Below, piece after piece: positions 1-5,945 of a stretch of 6,443 nucleotides of DNA. How positions within the stretch are numbered: position 1 is the first letter of the stretch; every line of letters starts with the position of its first letter. The position numbers and the translations under genes are program-made. Source of the DNA: an uncultured Selenomonas sp. (lineage in GTDB: Bacteria; Bacillota; Negativicutes; Selenomonadales; Selenomonadaceae); NCBI GenBank assembly GCA_947097535.1, contig CAMURM010000094.1, positions 1-6,443 of the forward strand. The letters run 5' to 3'. The notes under the pieces are model-generated. The model searched no databases, was not told the origin of the DNA, and saw only the letters and a list, made by a program, of their open reading frames with translations.

Positions 1-1088
1 AGCGCGTGCATGACAGCGCCCGCCGAGAGGAACAGGAGCGCCTTGAAGAAGGCGTGCGTCATGAGGTGGAACATCGAGGCCGTCAGCGAGCCGACGCCGA
101 GCGCGAGCATCATGTAGCCGAGCTGGCTGACCGTCGAGTAGGCGAGGATGCGCTTGATCTCGCGCTGCGTCAGGGCGATGCTCGCGGCGAAGATGGCTGT
201 AAAGCCGCCGACCCAGGCGATGATGTCCATGAGAAGCGGCGACGCCGCGAAGATGAAGTAGGCGCGCGCTACGAGGTAGACGCCCGCGACGACCATCGTC
301 GCCGCATGAATCAAGGCGGAAACGGGCGTCGGGCCTTCCATCGCGTCGGGCAGCCAGACGTGCAGCGGGAACTGACCCGACTTGCCGATCGGCCCGATGA
401 AGATGAGGAAGCCCGCGATCGTCAGAAAGAGCGTGCCGAGCGTCAGGACTTCGAGCGGCACGAGCATGCGAAGGTTCAGGAAGTCGAGCGTGCCGAAGTG
501 GATCTGCAGGAGCAGGATGCCGAGGAGCAGGCCGAAGTCGCCGACGCGCGTCGTGATGAACGCCTTCTTCGCGGCCTCCCGCGCCGAGACGCGCTGGTAG
601 TAGAAGCCGATCAGAAGGTACGAGCAGAGCCCGACGCCTTCCCAGAAGACGTAGAGCTGCAGGAAGTTCGACGCGAGCACGAGCCCGAGCATCGACGCGA
701 CGAAGAGCGAGATGAACGAGAAGAAGCGCCCCATGCCGGGATCGTCCTTCATGTAGCCGACGGAATAGATGGCGACACAAAGCGATACCGTCGTCACGAC
801 GAAGAGCATCATCGCCGTGATGGGATCGACGAGGATGCCCATCTCAAGGACGAGACTGCCGACCGTCGCCCACGTCGTCTTCGCGAGATACGGCGCTTCG
901 ACCGTGATCGGCGTGGAGAGGACAGCAGCGATGACGCCGCCCGAGAGCGCGAAGCTCGCGGCGATGGCTGTGATGGCGATCGCCGCCGCCAGGCGCCCCA
1001 GGGCGCGCAGGAAGCCCGCGAGCACGAAGGCGAGCCCCGGCAGCAGCGGGATGAGCCACGCATGGCTCAAGGCGAAAGAGGAAAACAT
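1..1088 (-). CDS. nuoL: NADH-quinone oxidoreductase subunit L (partial, N-terminal 362 codons)
   Basis: This is the large antiporter-like proton-pumping subunit at the far end of the complex I membrane arm. The gene runs off the left edge, so only 362 codons of an expected 600-650 are visible. The start is ATG at 1088, 11 bases after the nuoK stop, with a GGGGGTG ribosome site 5 bases upstream. Hydrophobic segments fill the sequence. Family landmarks are clear: DPITAMM (88-94), WEGVGLCSYLLIGFYY (149-164), RVGDFG (181-186), GKSGQFPLHVWLPDAMEGP (235-253), PVSALIHA (255-262) and LAYSTVSQLGYM (315-326). By alignment from memory, E150, D184, K236, H261 and K349 match E. coli E144, D178, K229, H254 and K342 of the proton channel. 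All key channel residues visible are present, so the protein looks functional. nuoM and nuoN would be expected next, outside the window. Confidence 0.96.
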   Translation of the reverse strand, partial: MFSSFALSHAWLIPLLPGLAFVLAGFLRALGRLAAAIAITAIAASFALSGGVIAAVLSTPITVEAPYLAKTTWATVGSLVLEMGILVDPITAMMLFVVTTVSLCVAIYSVGYMKDDPGMGRFFSFISLFVASMLGLVLASNFLQLYVFWEGVGLCSYLLIGFYYQRVSAREAAKKAFITTRVGDFGLLLGILLLQIHFGTLDFLNLRMLVPLEVLTLGTLFLTIAGFLIFIGPIGKSGQFPLHVWLPDAMEGPTPVSALIHAATMVVAGVYLVARAYFIFAASPLLMDIIAWVGGFTAIFAASIALTQREIKRILAYSTVSQLGYMMLALGVGSLTASMFHLMTHAFFKALLFLSAGAVMHA

Positions 1089-1093
1089 CGTGC

Positions 1094-1100
1094 CACCCCC
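1094..1100 (-). promoter_or_regulatory. Ribosome binding site of nuoL
   Basis: GGGGGTG sits 5 bases before the nuoL ATG. Its first G is the last base of the nuoK stop codon TAG. It differs by one base from the optimal GGAGGTG. The same stop-plus-site unit occurs before nuoH. Confidence 0.7.
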
Positions 1101-1411
1101 TAGCCTTTCATGCGCTGCAGCGCATCGAGCGAAATCGTATGGCTGTCATGGTAGATGCGGAAAGCGAGCGCGAGTCCCACGGCGATCTCCGCCGCGCCGA
1201 CCATCAGCGAGAAGACGGCCAAGAGCTGCCCTTCGAGCGCCTCGACGGGCAGGAAGCGGTTGAAGGCGACGAGGTTCAGATTCGCCGCGTTCAGCATGAG
1301 CTCGATGCTCATGAGGACGACGATGAGGTTTCTCTTTTGAATGAGCCCGAAAAGACCGATGGAAAAGAGGATTGCCGCCAGTATGAGATAATGTGTAAGC
1401 CCCACGCTCAT
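1100..1411 (-). CDS. nuoK: NADH-quinone oxidoreductase subunit K
   Basis: Small membrane subunit (103 residues, normal for the family) that carries part of the proton path between NuoJ and NuoN, homologous to mitochondrial ND4L and MrpC. Three hydrophobic helices lie at about 7-24, 28-50 and 62-86. The two functionally important membrane glutamates are present: E37 in the SIELMLNAANL stretch and E75 in GAAEIAVGLA, matching E. coli E36 and E72. The KRN turn (26-28) after helix one is also typical. The start is the ATG at 1411, which overlaps the nuoJ stop as ATGA, with an AAAGGAGG ribosome site (1419-1426) 7 bases upstream. That near-perfect site and the overlap imply coupled translation with nuoJ. 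The stop is TAG. Confidence 0.97.
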   Translation of the reverse strand: MSVGLTHYLILAAILFSIGLFGLIQKRNLIVVLMSIELMLNAANLNLVAFNRFLPVEALEGQLLAVFSLMVGAAEIAVGLALAFRIYHDSHTISLDALQRMKG

Positions 1412-1911
1412 TGTCCTTCCTCCTTTGCCAAAACAATCGCGCCGACGAGCGCCGCCAGAAGGAGCGTCGCCGCCAGCTCGAAGGTCATCACATACTCGCC
1501 GAGCATGAGGTCGGCGAGCGCTTCGATCGTCGTGCCAGCGGCCGCCTCTCTGACTTCCGCGAACGGCGTCACATAGACGGCGGAAAAGACGACGGCGAAG
1601 AACAGCGCGGCGGCGACGGGCGCGGCGAACCAGCGCGCGTTGTCGGGGCTCGTCGCCTCGCCCGGCGCGTGGCGCGTGAGCATGACGCCGAGGACGATGA
1701 GCACGGCGACGCCGCCCGCGTAGATCATGAGCTGCGCCGCGCCGAGAAAGTCCGCGCCGAGCTTGAAGTAGAGGCACGCGATGCCGATGAACGTGACCGT
1801 CAGAAGGAGCGCCGCGTGCACGAGCTTCTTCGCGAGCACAACGCCGAGCGCGCCCGCGATCGTCACGGCCGCTAGGAGATAAAAGACGATCTCGCCTAAA
1901 ACATCACTCAT
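1408..1911 (-). CDS. nuoJ: NADH-quinone oxidoreductase subunit J
   Basis: Membrane subunit homologous to mitochondrial ND6, 167 residues, within the family range. It has about five hydrophobic helices. The third, at about 53-78, carries the conserved IYAGGVAVL pattern (63-71) that forms the pi-bulge helix of the coupling region. The LVHAALLLTVTFIGIACLY stretch (30-48) matches the usual (N)PVHSAL...LY region. The last helix has the conserved YVMTFELAATLLLAALVGAIVL pattern with E145. Where E. coli has E55, this protein has Q60, a residue seen in many NuoJ homologues. The start is ATG at 1911, inside the end of nuoI (8-base overlap), with a G-rich stretch upstream as ribosome site. The stop overlaps the nuoK start by 4 bases. 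Confidence 0.96.
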   Translation of the reverse strand: MSDVLGEIVFYLLAAVTIAGALGVVLAKKLVHAALLLTVTFIGIACLYFKLGADFLGAAQLMIYAGGVAVLIVLGVMLTRHAPGEATSPDNARWFAAPVAAALFFAVVFSAVYVTPFAEVREAAAGTTIEALADLMLGEYVMTFELAATLLLAALVGAIVLAKEEGQ

Positions 1912-2317
1912 GCGGCTCGCCCCCTTCCCTTTTCTTTTCTTCTTCGACCGCGTCGTATTTCATATCTTCCTTGAAATAGGAAGCGATTGCAAAATCCTGA
2001 TCCCAGTGAATCGCCTTCGGCGGGCAGACCTCGACGCAGATGCCGCAGTAGATGCAGCGGCCGATGTCGTGCCAATACTCTGCCATGTGGCGCTTCTTCG
2101 CCTCGTCCGTCACGATGGAGAGATCGAGCGCCGCGTTCGGGCAGCTCGTCGCGCACAGGCGGCACGAGATGCATTTTTTCGTGTCCAAAGCCAGATGTCC
2201 GCCGCGAAAGCGCTCGGTCATCGGCAGCTTTTCCTCGGGATAGGAAACGGTTTCCTTCTTGCCCCAGAGGTGACCCCAGGTCACGCCGAGGCCTTTAGCC
2301 AATCCTTTGCCCCACAA
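1904..2317 (-). CDS. nuoI: NADH-quinone oxidoreductase subunit I (two 4Fe-4S ferredoxin-like subunit)
   Basis: Peripheral-arm subunit of 137 residues carrying clusters N6a and N6b, which hand electrons to N2 in NuoB. Two ferredoxin motifs are intact: CISCRLCATSCP (C49, C52, C55, C59) and CIYCGICVEVCP (C88, C91, C94, C98). The N-terminal region (WGKGLAKGLGVTW, then YPEEKLP at 26-32 and RFRGGH at 36-41) is family-typical and would be lost if the first ATG (codon 33) were the start. The start is therefore a TTG at 2317, backed by an AAAGGAG ribosome site 9 bases upstream. The tail (EEEKKREGGEPHE) is highly charged. The gene lies 30 bases after nuoH and overlaps nuoJ by 8 bases. With NuoE, F and G absent from the operon, these clusters would be the outermost in the complex and the likely electron entry point (inference). 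Confidence 0.96.
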   Translation of the reverse strand: MWGKGLAKGLGVTWGHLWGKKETVSYPEEKLPMTERFRGGHLALDTKKCISCRLCATSCPNAALDLSIVTDEAKKRHMAEYWHDIGRCIYCGICVEVCPPKAIHWDQDFAIASYFKEDMKYDAVEEEKKREGGEPHE

Positions 2318-2326
2318 AGTTCCTCA

Positions 2327-2333
2327 CTCCTTT
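2327..2333 (-). promoter_or_regulatory. Ribosome binding site that fixes the nuoI TTG start
   Basis: AAAGGAG lies 9 bases before the TTG at 2317, in the 30-base gap after nuoH. A second short GAGGA is closer to the start. No ATG or GTG in frame has a comparable upstream site, so this decides the start. Confidence 0.75.
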
Positions 2334-2347
2334 CGCCGAAACGCCGC

Positions 2348-3385
2348 TTAAAACATCTGCCAGAGCATCATGCCGACGCCCGTCAAAAGGACGTTGAGCA
2401 TAGCCGCGGGCAAGAGGAGCTTCCAGCCGAAGGCGATCTGGTGGTCGATGCGAAAGCGCGGGAAAGTCCAGCCGACCCATTGGAAGATGACGACCATGAG
2501 AACCGCCTTGAGGAAGAACCAGAAGATGCCCGGCAGGAAAGCGGGACCCTGCCAGCCGCCCAGGAAAAGCGTCGTCACGAGAATCGCGATGGAGAGGAGG
2601 TTCGCGAACTCCGCGAGGAAGAAGAGCGCCCAGCGCATGCCGCTGTACTCCGTGAAGGGGCCGGCGATGATCTCCGACTCGCCTTCGAGGAGGTTGAACG
2701 GCGGGCGGTTGCTCTCGGCGATCATGCAGATGAAGACGATGAGAAACGCGAGCGGCTGCTTGAAGATGTACCAGCAGTCCGCCTGCGCTTCGACGATGTG
2801 GCTCATGTCCAAGGAGCCCGTGAGCATGACGACGCCCATGAGCGCGAAGCCGAGCGGCAGCTCATACGTCAGAAGCTGCGCGACGGCGCGCATGGAGCCG
2901 ATGAGACCGTACTTGCTGTTCGATGCGAAGCCGCCCATGAAAAAGGGCAGCACTGCCTGCGCCGAAATGGCGAGCAGGAGGAAGAGGCCGATGTTCACAT
3001 CGGCGAAGACGACGCCCGCATCGAACGGATAGAAGGCGTAAATCAAGGCCGCCGGCACGAAGACGAGGATCGGCGACAGACTCCAGACGATGCGGTCGGC
3101 GCCGTCCGGCATGATGTCCTCCTTGCTGAGGAGCTTCATGGCGTCCGCCACGGGCTGCAGGAGTCCTCCCGGCCCCACGCGGTTCGGCCCAAAGCGCACC
3201 TGGATGAAGGCACAGACCTTGCGCTCGCCGAAGGTGAATACGAGAGCCGCCGTCATGACGATTGCAAGAAGGACGGCGATGCCGAGAAGCGTCATGACGA
3301 CCTCGGCGAGGAAAGCGTCGCCGAGCGCCCCCGTCAGGAAGAGCCGCAGTTCGTTGATATAAGAATAGACGATGCCCGTTTCCAT
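2348..3385 (-). CDS. nuoH: NADH-quinone oxidoreductase subunit H
   Basis: Membrane subunit (345 residues, usual 320-350) homologous to ND1. It anchors the peripheral arm and forms the quinone tunnel and the first proton path. Landmarks are intact: GERK (53-56), RFGPNRVGP (64-72), LLQPVADAMKLLSKED (75-90), and the cytoplasmic acidic loop AESNRPPFNLLEGESE (223-238) followed by the TEYSGM stretch (245-250). The usual loop reads FDLPEAESE; here FNLLEGESE keeps the acidic residues that matter. About eight hydrophobic helices are visible. The start is ATG at 3385 with GGGGGTG 5 bases upstream. The same frame is open further upstream into nuoD, but that part shows no nuoH homology. The gene follows nuoD by only 11 bases, in the place where nuoE, F and G usually stand. 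Confidence 0.97.
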   Translation of the reverse strand: METGIVYSYINELRLFLTGALGDAFLAEVVMTLLGIAVLLAIVMTAALVFTFGERKVCAFIQVRFGPNRVGPGGLLQPVADAMKLLSKEDIMPDGADRIVWSLSPILVFVPAALIYAFYPFDAGVVFADVNIGLFLLLAISAQAVLPFFMGGFASNSKYGLIGSMRAVAQLLTYELPLGFALMGVVMLTGSLDMSHIVEAQADCWYIFKQPLAFLIVFICMIAESNRPPFNLLEGESEIIAGPFTEYSGMRWALFFLAEFANLLSIAILVTTLFLGGWQGPAFLPGIFWFFLKAVLMVVIFQWVGWTFPRFRIDHQIAFGWKLLLPAAMLNVLLTGVGMMLWQMF

Positions 3386-3390
3386 CTTTG

Positions 3391-3397
3391 CACCCCC
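3391..3397 (-). promoter_or_regulatory. Ribosome binding site of nuoH
   Basis: GGGGGTG, whose first G is the last base of the nuoD TAG stop, lies 5 bases before the nuoH ATG. It is one base off GGAGGTG and is laid out exactly as at the nuoK/nuoL junction. Confidence 0.7.
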
Positions 3398-4494
3398 TAG
3401 CAGTCGACCTCGCCCATCAGCGGGTCGAGCGTCGAATAGACGACAACGGAGTCGGCGATCAGCGTGCCGCGGCACAGGGAATCGAGCGCCTGCAAGTTCA
3501 CGAAGGACGGCCGGCGGATATGTACGCGGTAAGGCTTCGCCGTGCCGTCGCTCACGATGTAGAAGCCCAGCTCGCCGCGCGTGTTCTCGACGCGGTGGTA
3601 GACCGATCCTTTCGGCGGGCGAAGATTCGGCGAGACGACCTTGCGGCACGAGCCTTCGGGCATCTCCTTCAAGGCCTGTCGGATGATCTTCGCGCTCTCG
3701 CCCATCTCCTTGAGACGCACCTCATAGCGATCCCAATCGTCGCCGATCGTGCCGACGGGCACCTCGAAGTCGAGATGGTCATAGACACAGTACGGTTCGA
3801 CGCGGCGGATGTCGTAGGCGACGCCCGTCGCACGCAGGTTCGCACCCGACAGCGACAAGGACTTCGCCTCCTCCGCCGTCATGGGCGAGACGCCCTTCAT
3901 GCGCGCATAGAAGATTTCGTTGCCCGTGATGAGATTGTCGTATTCTTCGAGCATTTCGGGCACATAGTCGAGAAATTCCAACGTCTTCTTGATGAATTCG
4001 TCCGTCGCATCATAGGAGACGCCGCCCAAGCGGATGTAGCTCGTCGACATGCGTGCACCGCAGAGGAGATCGAAGAGGTCGAGCACCTTCTCGCGGTCAC
4101 GGAACGCATAGATGAAGGCCGTCGCCGCGCCGAGATCATTGAGAAGCGTGCCGATGAAGACGAGATGACTCGCGATGCGGTTCAATTCCGCCGCGATGAC
4201 GCGCAGATACTCGGCGCGAAGCGGCACGCGGATGCCCGCGAGCTTCTCCACCGCCGTACACCATGCGAGGTTGTTGTTCATCGCCGAAACGTAGTCGAGC
4301 TTGTCCGTATAGGGCAGGCTCTGCGCATATGTGCGTGACTCCATGAGCTTTTCAATGCCGCGATGGATGTAGCCGACAATCGGCTTCGCGCGCTCGATGC
4401 GCTCGCCTGAAAGCTCGAGTTCGACCTGCAGCACGCCATGCGTGCTCGGGTGCTGCGGCCCCATGTTCAGGATGTAGGTGCTTTTTCCAGCCAT
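3397..4494 (-). CDS. nuoD: NADH-quinone oxidoreductase subunit D (49 kDa subunit)
   Basis: Peripheral-arm subunit of 365 residues, related to the large subunit of NiFe hydrogenases, which together with NuoB forms the quinone-reducing site. The N-terminus has the signature GPQHPSTHG (12-20), then GYIHRGIEKLME (41-52) and TDKLDYVSAMNNN (63-75). H19 and Y68 correspond to the histidine and tyrosine that contact the quinone headgroup (alignment from memory). The C-terminal half has the PKGSVYHRVENTRGELGFYIVSDG stretch. The protein ends DPLMGEVDC, where most family members end VDR. The start is ATG at 4494, inside the end of nuoC (28-base overlap), with GGAGGA (4503-4508) 8 bases upstream. nuoC and nuoD are separate genes here, unlike the E. 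coli nuoCD fusion. The hydrogenase metal-binding cysteine pairs are absent, as expected for NuoD. Confidence 0.97.
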   Translation of the reverse strand: MAGKSTYILNMGPQHPSTHGVLQVELELSGERIERAKPIVGYIHRGIEKLMESRTYAQSLPYTDKLDYVSAMNNNLAWCTAVEKLAGIRVPLRAEYLRVIAAELNRIASHLVFIGTLLNDLGAATAFIYAFRDREKVLDLFDLLCGARMSTSYIRLGGVSYDATDEFIKKTLEFLDYVPEMLEEYDNLITGNEIFYARMKGVSPMTAEEAKSLSLSGANLRATGVAYDIRRVEPYCVYDHLDFEVPVGTIGDDWDRYEVRLKEMGESAKIIRQALKEMPEGSCRKVVSPNLRPPKGSVYHRVENTRGELGFYIVSDGTAKPYRVHIRRPSFVNLQALDSLCRGTLIADSVVVYSTLDPLMGEVDC

Positions 4495-4964
4495 ACGAGC
4501 TTTCCTCCCTCCAATTTCGGCACAGGCGCGACGAAATCCTTGCGCAGAGGATGCGCGGGATAGTTGTCGGGCATGAGAATTCTTCGAAGATCGGGATGAC
4601 CCAAGAACTCCACGCCCATGAGGTCGTAGACCTCGCGCTCCTCGAACTCTGCCCCCGGATACAGCAATGTCGCCGACTCGATGACGGGCGCGGCGCTTTC
4701 GAGCGCGACTTTCATCTCGAGTTTTACATTCTCTTCCATATTGTAGAGATGATAGACCATCTCGATATGATCTTTCCAGTCGACCGCCGTGAGATTGCCG
4801 AGGCGGTCGAAGCCCTCCCTCTCCTTGAGAGCGCGCAGCACGGCAGAAAAGTCCGCCGCCGTGACGATGAGCGCAGGCTCTTGCGCTTCCGCGTCGAACG
4901 TCGCTTTGGGGAAGATCTCGACAATCTTTGTCAGTCGCTCCTTGGAAAAATACCGCGTCCTCAT
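4467..4964 (-). CDS. nuoC: NADH-quinone oxidoreductase subunit C (30 kDa subunit)
   Basis: Peripheral-arm structural subunit of 165 residues, with no cofactor, that packs against NuoD. The family signature is complete near the C-terminus: EREVYDLMGVEFLGHPDLRR (109-128), then ILMPDNYPAHPLRKDF (129-144). The region LGNLTAVDW (55-63) is the usual central strand. The start is ATG at 4964, which overlaps the nuoB stop as ATGA, with a strong GGGAGGTG ribosome site (4972-4979) 7 bases upstream. The last 28 bases overlap the start of nuoD in another frame and also carry the start region of nuoD. This tight packing suggests coupled translation of B, C and D, whose products assemble together. Confidence 0.97.
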   Translation of the reverse strand: MRTRYFSKERLTKIVEIFPKATFDAEAQEPALIVTAADFSAVLRALKEREGFDRLGNLTAVDWKDHIEMVYHLYNMEENVKLEMKVALESAAPVIESATLLYPGAEFEEREVYDLMGVEFLGHPDLRRILMPDNYPAHPLRKDFVAPVPKLEGGKLVWLEKAPTS

Positions 4965-5470
4965 CGCGCTTCACCTCCCGCTCGCTTCGCAAGATCGGGA
5001 TGCTGAATCTTGTCGCGCAGCTTCATCATCGCGTCGATCAGCGCCTCAGGACGCGGCGGGCAGCCCGGCAGATAGATGTCTACAGGAAGCACTTCATCGA
5101 GGCACTTGACCGTCGAGTAGGTATCTGTGAAAGGCCCGCCATTAAGGTTGCAGTTGCCCATCGCGATGACGTACTTCGGCTCGGGCATCTCCTCGTAGAG
5201 ACGGATGAGAGCCGGCGCCATCTTCCACGACAGCGTGCCCGCGACGATCAGGAGGTCGGCCTGGCGTGGACAGGCGCGGAAGACCTCGTAGCCAAAGCGC
5301 GCGAGGTCGAAGCGCGCCGCCGCCGTCGCCATCATCTCGATGCCGCAGCACGCAAGCCCCGAGGCCAGCGGCCAGATCGAGCGCGAGCGCGCCCACTTGA
5401 AAATCGCATCGACCGAAGTCACGATCACATTCTCCCGGAGCGCGGCAGGAACGACGTCCACTACTTCCAT
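4961..5470 (-). CDS. nuoB: NADH-quinone oxidoreductase subunit B (N2 cluster subunit)
   Basis: Peripheral-arm subunit of 169 residues that holds cluster N2, the last iron-sulfur centre before quinone. The ligand cysteines are all present: the adjacent pair C41-C42 in GLACCGIEMM, C107 in MGNCNLNGG and C137 in LPGCPPRPE. ACPRQADLLIVAGT (66-79) is the usual core. The third-ligand loop reads GNCNLNGGPF where most homologues have a small residue before the cysteine (GAC or GSC). The chosen start is ATG at 5470, with GGGGG and GGAGG upstream. An in-frame ATG at 5491 would add seven residues but has no ribosome site of its own. The gene overlaps nuoA by 10 bases and nuoC by 4 bases. Confidence 0.97.
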   Translation of the reverse strand: MEVVDVVPAALRENVIVTSVDAIFKWARSRSIWPLASGLACCGIEMMATAAARFDLARFGYEVFRACPRQADLLIVAGTLSWKMAPALIRLYEEMPEPKYVIAMGNCNLNGGPFTDTYSTVKCLDEVLPVDIYLPGCPPRPEALIDAMMKLRDKIQHPDLAKRAGGEAR

Positions 5471-5814
5471 GCGAGATCCCCCTTCCTCCATGCATACCAA
5501 AGACCAAGTGCCAAGATTCCAAGAAAGACAAACATTTCCAAAAATGCGAAAAGTCCGAGCCGATTGAACGACACCGCCCACGGATAGAGAAACACCGCCT
5601 CGACGTCGAAGAGGAGGAAGGCGAGCGCGTAGCGGAAGTAGCCGACGTGGTACTGCACATCGCTCGATCCGACCGTATCGACGCCGCACTCATACGGCTT
5701 CTGCTTCTCCGGCGTCGGCTGGCGCGGCTGCAGGATGCGCGCGGGCGCGAGAACCAGGAAAGGAAAAATAAGCACCACGACGAAAAAGAGCCCGAGTCCG
5801 CCAAATTCTCCCAT
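5461..5814 (-). CDS. nuoA: NADH-quinone oxidoreductase subunit A
   Basis: First gene of the operon. It encodes a 117-residue, three-helix membrane subunit homologous to ND3, which sits at the junction of the two arms. Helices lie at about 6-27, 62-80 and 87-107. The conserved loop KPYECGVDTVGSSDVQYHV (39-57) contains C43, equivalent to the switch-loop cysteine of ND3. FDVEAVFLYPW (69-79) follows, with D70 and E72 corresponding to E. coli D79 and E81. The start is ATG at 5814, 5 bases after AAGGGGGAG. An in-frame ATG seven codons upstream (5835) is rejected because that ribosome site would lie inside the gene. It is expressed from the promoter at 5877-5905, with a leader of about 55 bases. Confidence 0.97.
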   Translation of the reverse strand: MGEFGGLGLFFVVVLIFPFLVLAPARILQPRQPTPEKQKPYECGVDTVGSSDVQYHVGYFRYALAFLLFDVEAVFLYPWAVSFNRLGLFAFLEMFVFLGILALGLWYAWRKGDLAWK

Positions 5815-5819
5815 AGAAA

Positions 5820-5828
5820 CTCCCCCTT
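5820..5828 (-). promoter_or_regulatory. Ribosome binding site of nuoA
   Basis: AAGGGGGAG lies 5 bases before the ATG at 5814. Its position rules out the in-frame ATG at 5835 as the start. One arm of the leader inverted repeat (5827-5835) abuts and slightly overlaps it. Confidence 0.7.
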
Positions 5829-5858
5829 GTAACATGATATCTATTAGTTATGTTGCAA
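5827..5858. repeat. Imperfect inverted repeat in the nuo leader (candidate operator)
   Basis: TTGTAACAT at 5827-5835 and ATGTTGCAA at 5850-5858 are inverted copies with 8 of 9 positions matching, separated by 14 bases. The centres are 23 bases apart, about two helical turns. It lies between the predicted transcript start and the nuoA ribosome site, where a bound dimeric regulator would block expression. As RNA it would form a weak hairpin with one mismatch. The regulator is not identified. The layout is loosely like biotin-repressor sites, but the sequence does not match well. Confidence 0.45.
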
Positions 5859-5871
5859 TAAGTTGTGATAA
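5852..5871. repeat. Tandem 10-base direct repeat next to the nuo transcript start
   Basis: GTTGCAATAA (5852-5861) is followed directly by GTTGTGATAA (5862-5871), with 8 of 10 bases identical. The 10-base period would put both copies on the same face of the helix. The second copy ends at the predicted nuo transcript start. It contains TTGTGATAA, which resembles one half of a Rex (redox sensor) site, but no second half is present. Confidence 0.45.
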
Positions 5872-5876
5872 TTATT

Positions 5877-5905
5877 AGTATAGATTTACCAGGGCGCTTT
5901 GTCAA
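5877..5905 (-). promoter_or_regulatory. Sigma-70/sigma-A type promoter of the nuo operon
   Basis: On the minus strand, TTGACA (-35, 5900-5905) and TATACT (-10, 5877-5882) are separated by exactly 17 bases. This matches 6 of 6 and 5 of 6 consensus bases. Transcription would start near 5870, giving a leader of about 55 bases before nuoA. It is the only strong promoter seen for the operon and points to strong basal expression unless repressed. Confidence 0.8.
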
Positions 5906-5919
5906 GAAGCAAACTGATT

Positions 5920-5940
5920 CCCCCCCCGCCGGCTGCGGCG
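5920..5940. other. Eight-C run followed by a short GC hairpin between the divergent promoters
   Basis: An uninterrupted run of eight C (5920-5927) leads into CGCCG-GCTG-CGGCG (5927-5940), a 5-base-pair stem with a 4-base loop. It lies upstream of the nuo -35 and covers the -35 area of the acetyltransferase promoter. No T-run follows on the plus strand, so it is not a convincing terminator. Confidence 0.4.
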
Positions 5941-5945
5941 ATTTA

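Noticed and set aside
6..1103. Long plus-strand reading frame of 365 codons opposite nuoL
   Set aside because: The translation is a low-complexity mix of E, R, D and A with no family motif. It mirrors the third-position GC bias of nuoL on the other strand.
1910..3400. Plus-strand reading frame of 496 codons opposite nuoI and nuoH
   Set aside because: Most of its length is a charged, E/R/D-rich translation without motifs, and it spans two real genes with complete conserved motifs on the minus strand. It is an antisense shadow.
3386..3649. Upstream extension of nuoH into nuoD
   Set aside because: The frame is open, but the added residues overlap nuoD, show no NuoH homology and lie upstream of the GGGGGTG site that fits ATG 3385.
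3388..4338. Plus-strand reading frame of 316 codons opposite nuoD
   Set aside because: It lies within the well-conserved nuoD gene and has no recognisable domain or ribosome site. It is a shadow.
5827..5858. Inverted repeat as a biotin-repressor (BirA) site
   Set aside because: The arm length and spacing are similar, but the arms differ from known consensus arms and no biotin gene is nearby.
5863..5880. Full Rex operator next to the nuo transcript start
   Set aside because: Only the left half (TTGTGA) is present. The expected TCACAA right half is not there.
5927..5940. GC hairpin as a transcription terminator
   Set aside because: The stem is only 5 base pairs, no T-run follows, and no gene ends there on either strand.
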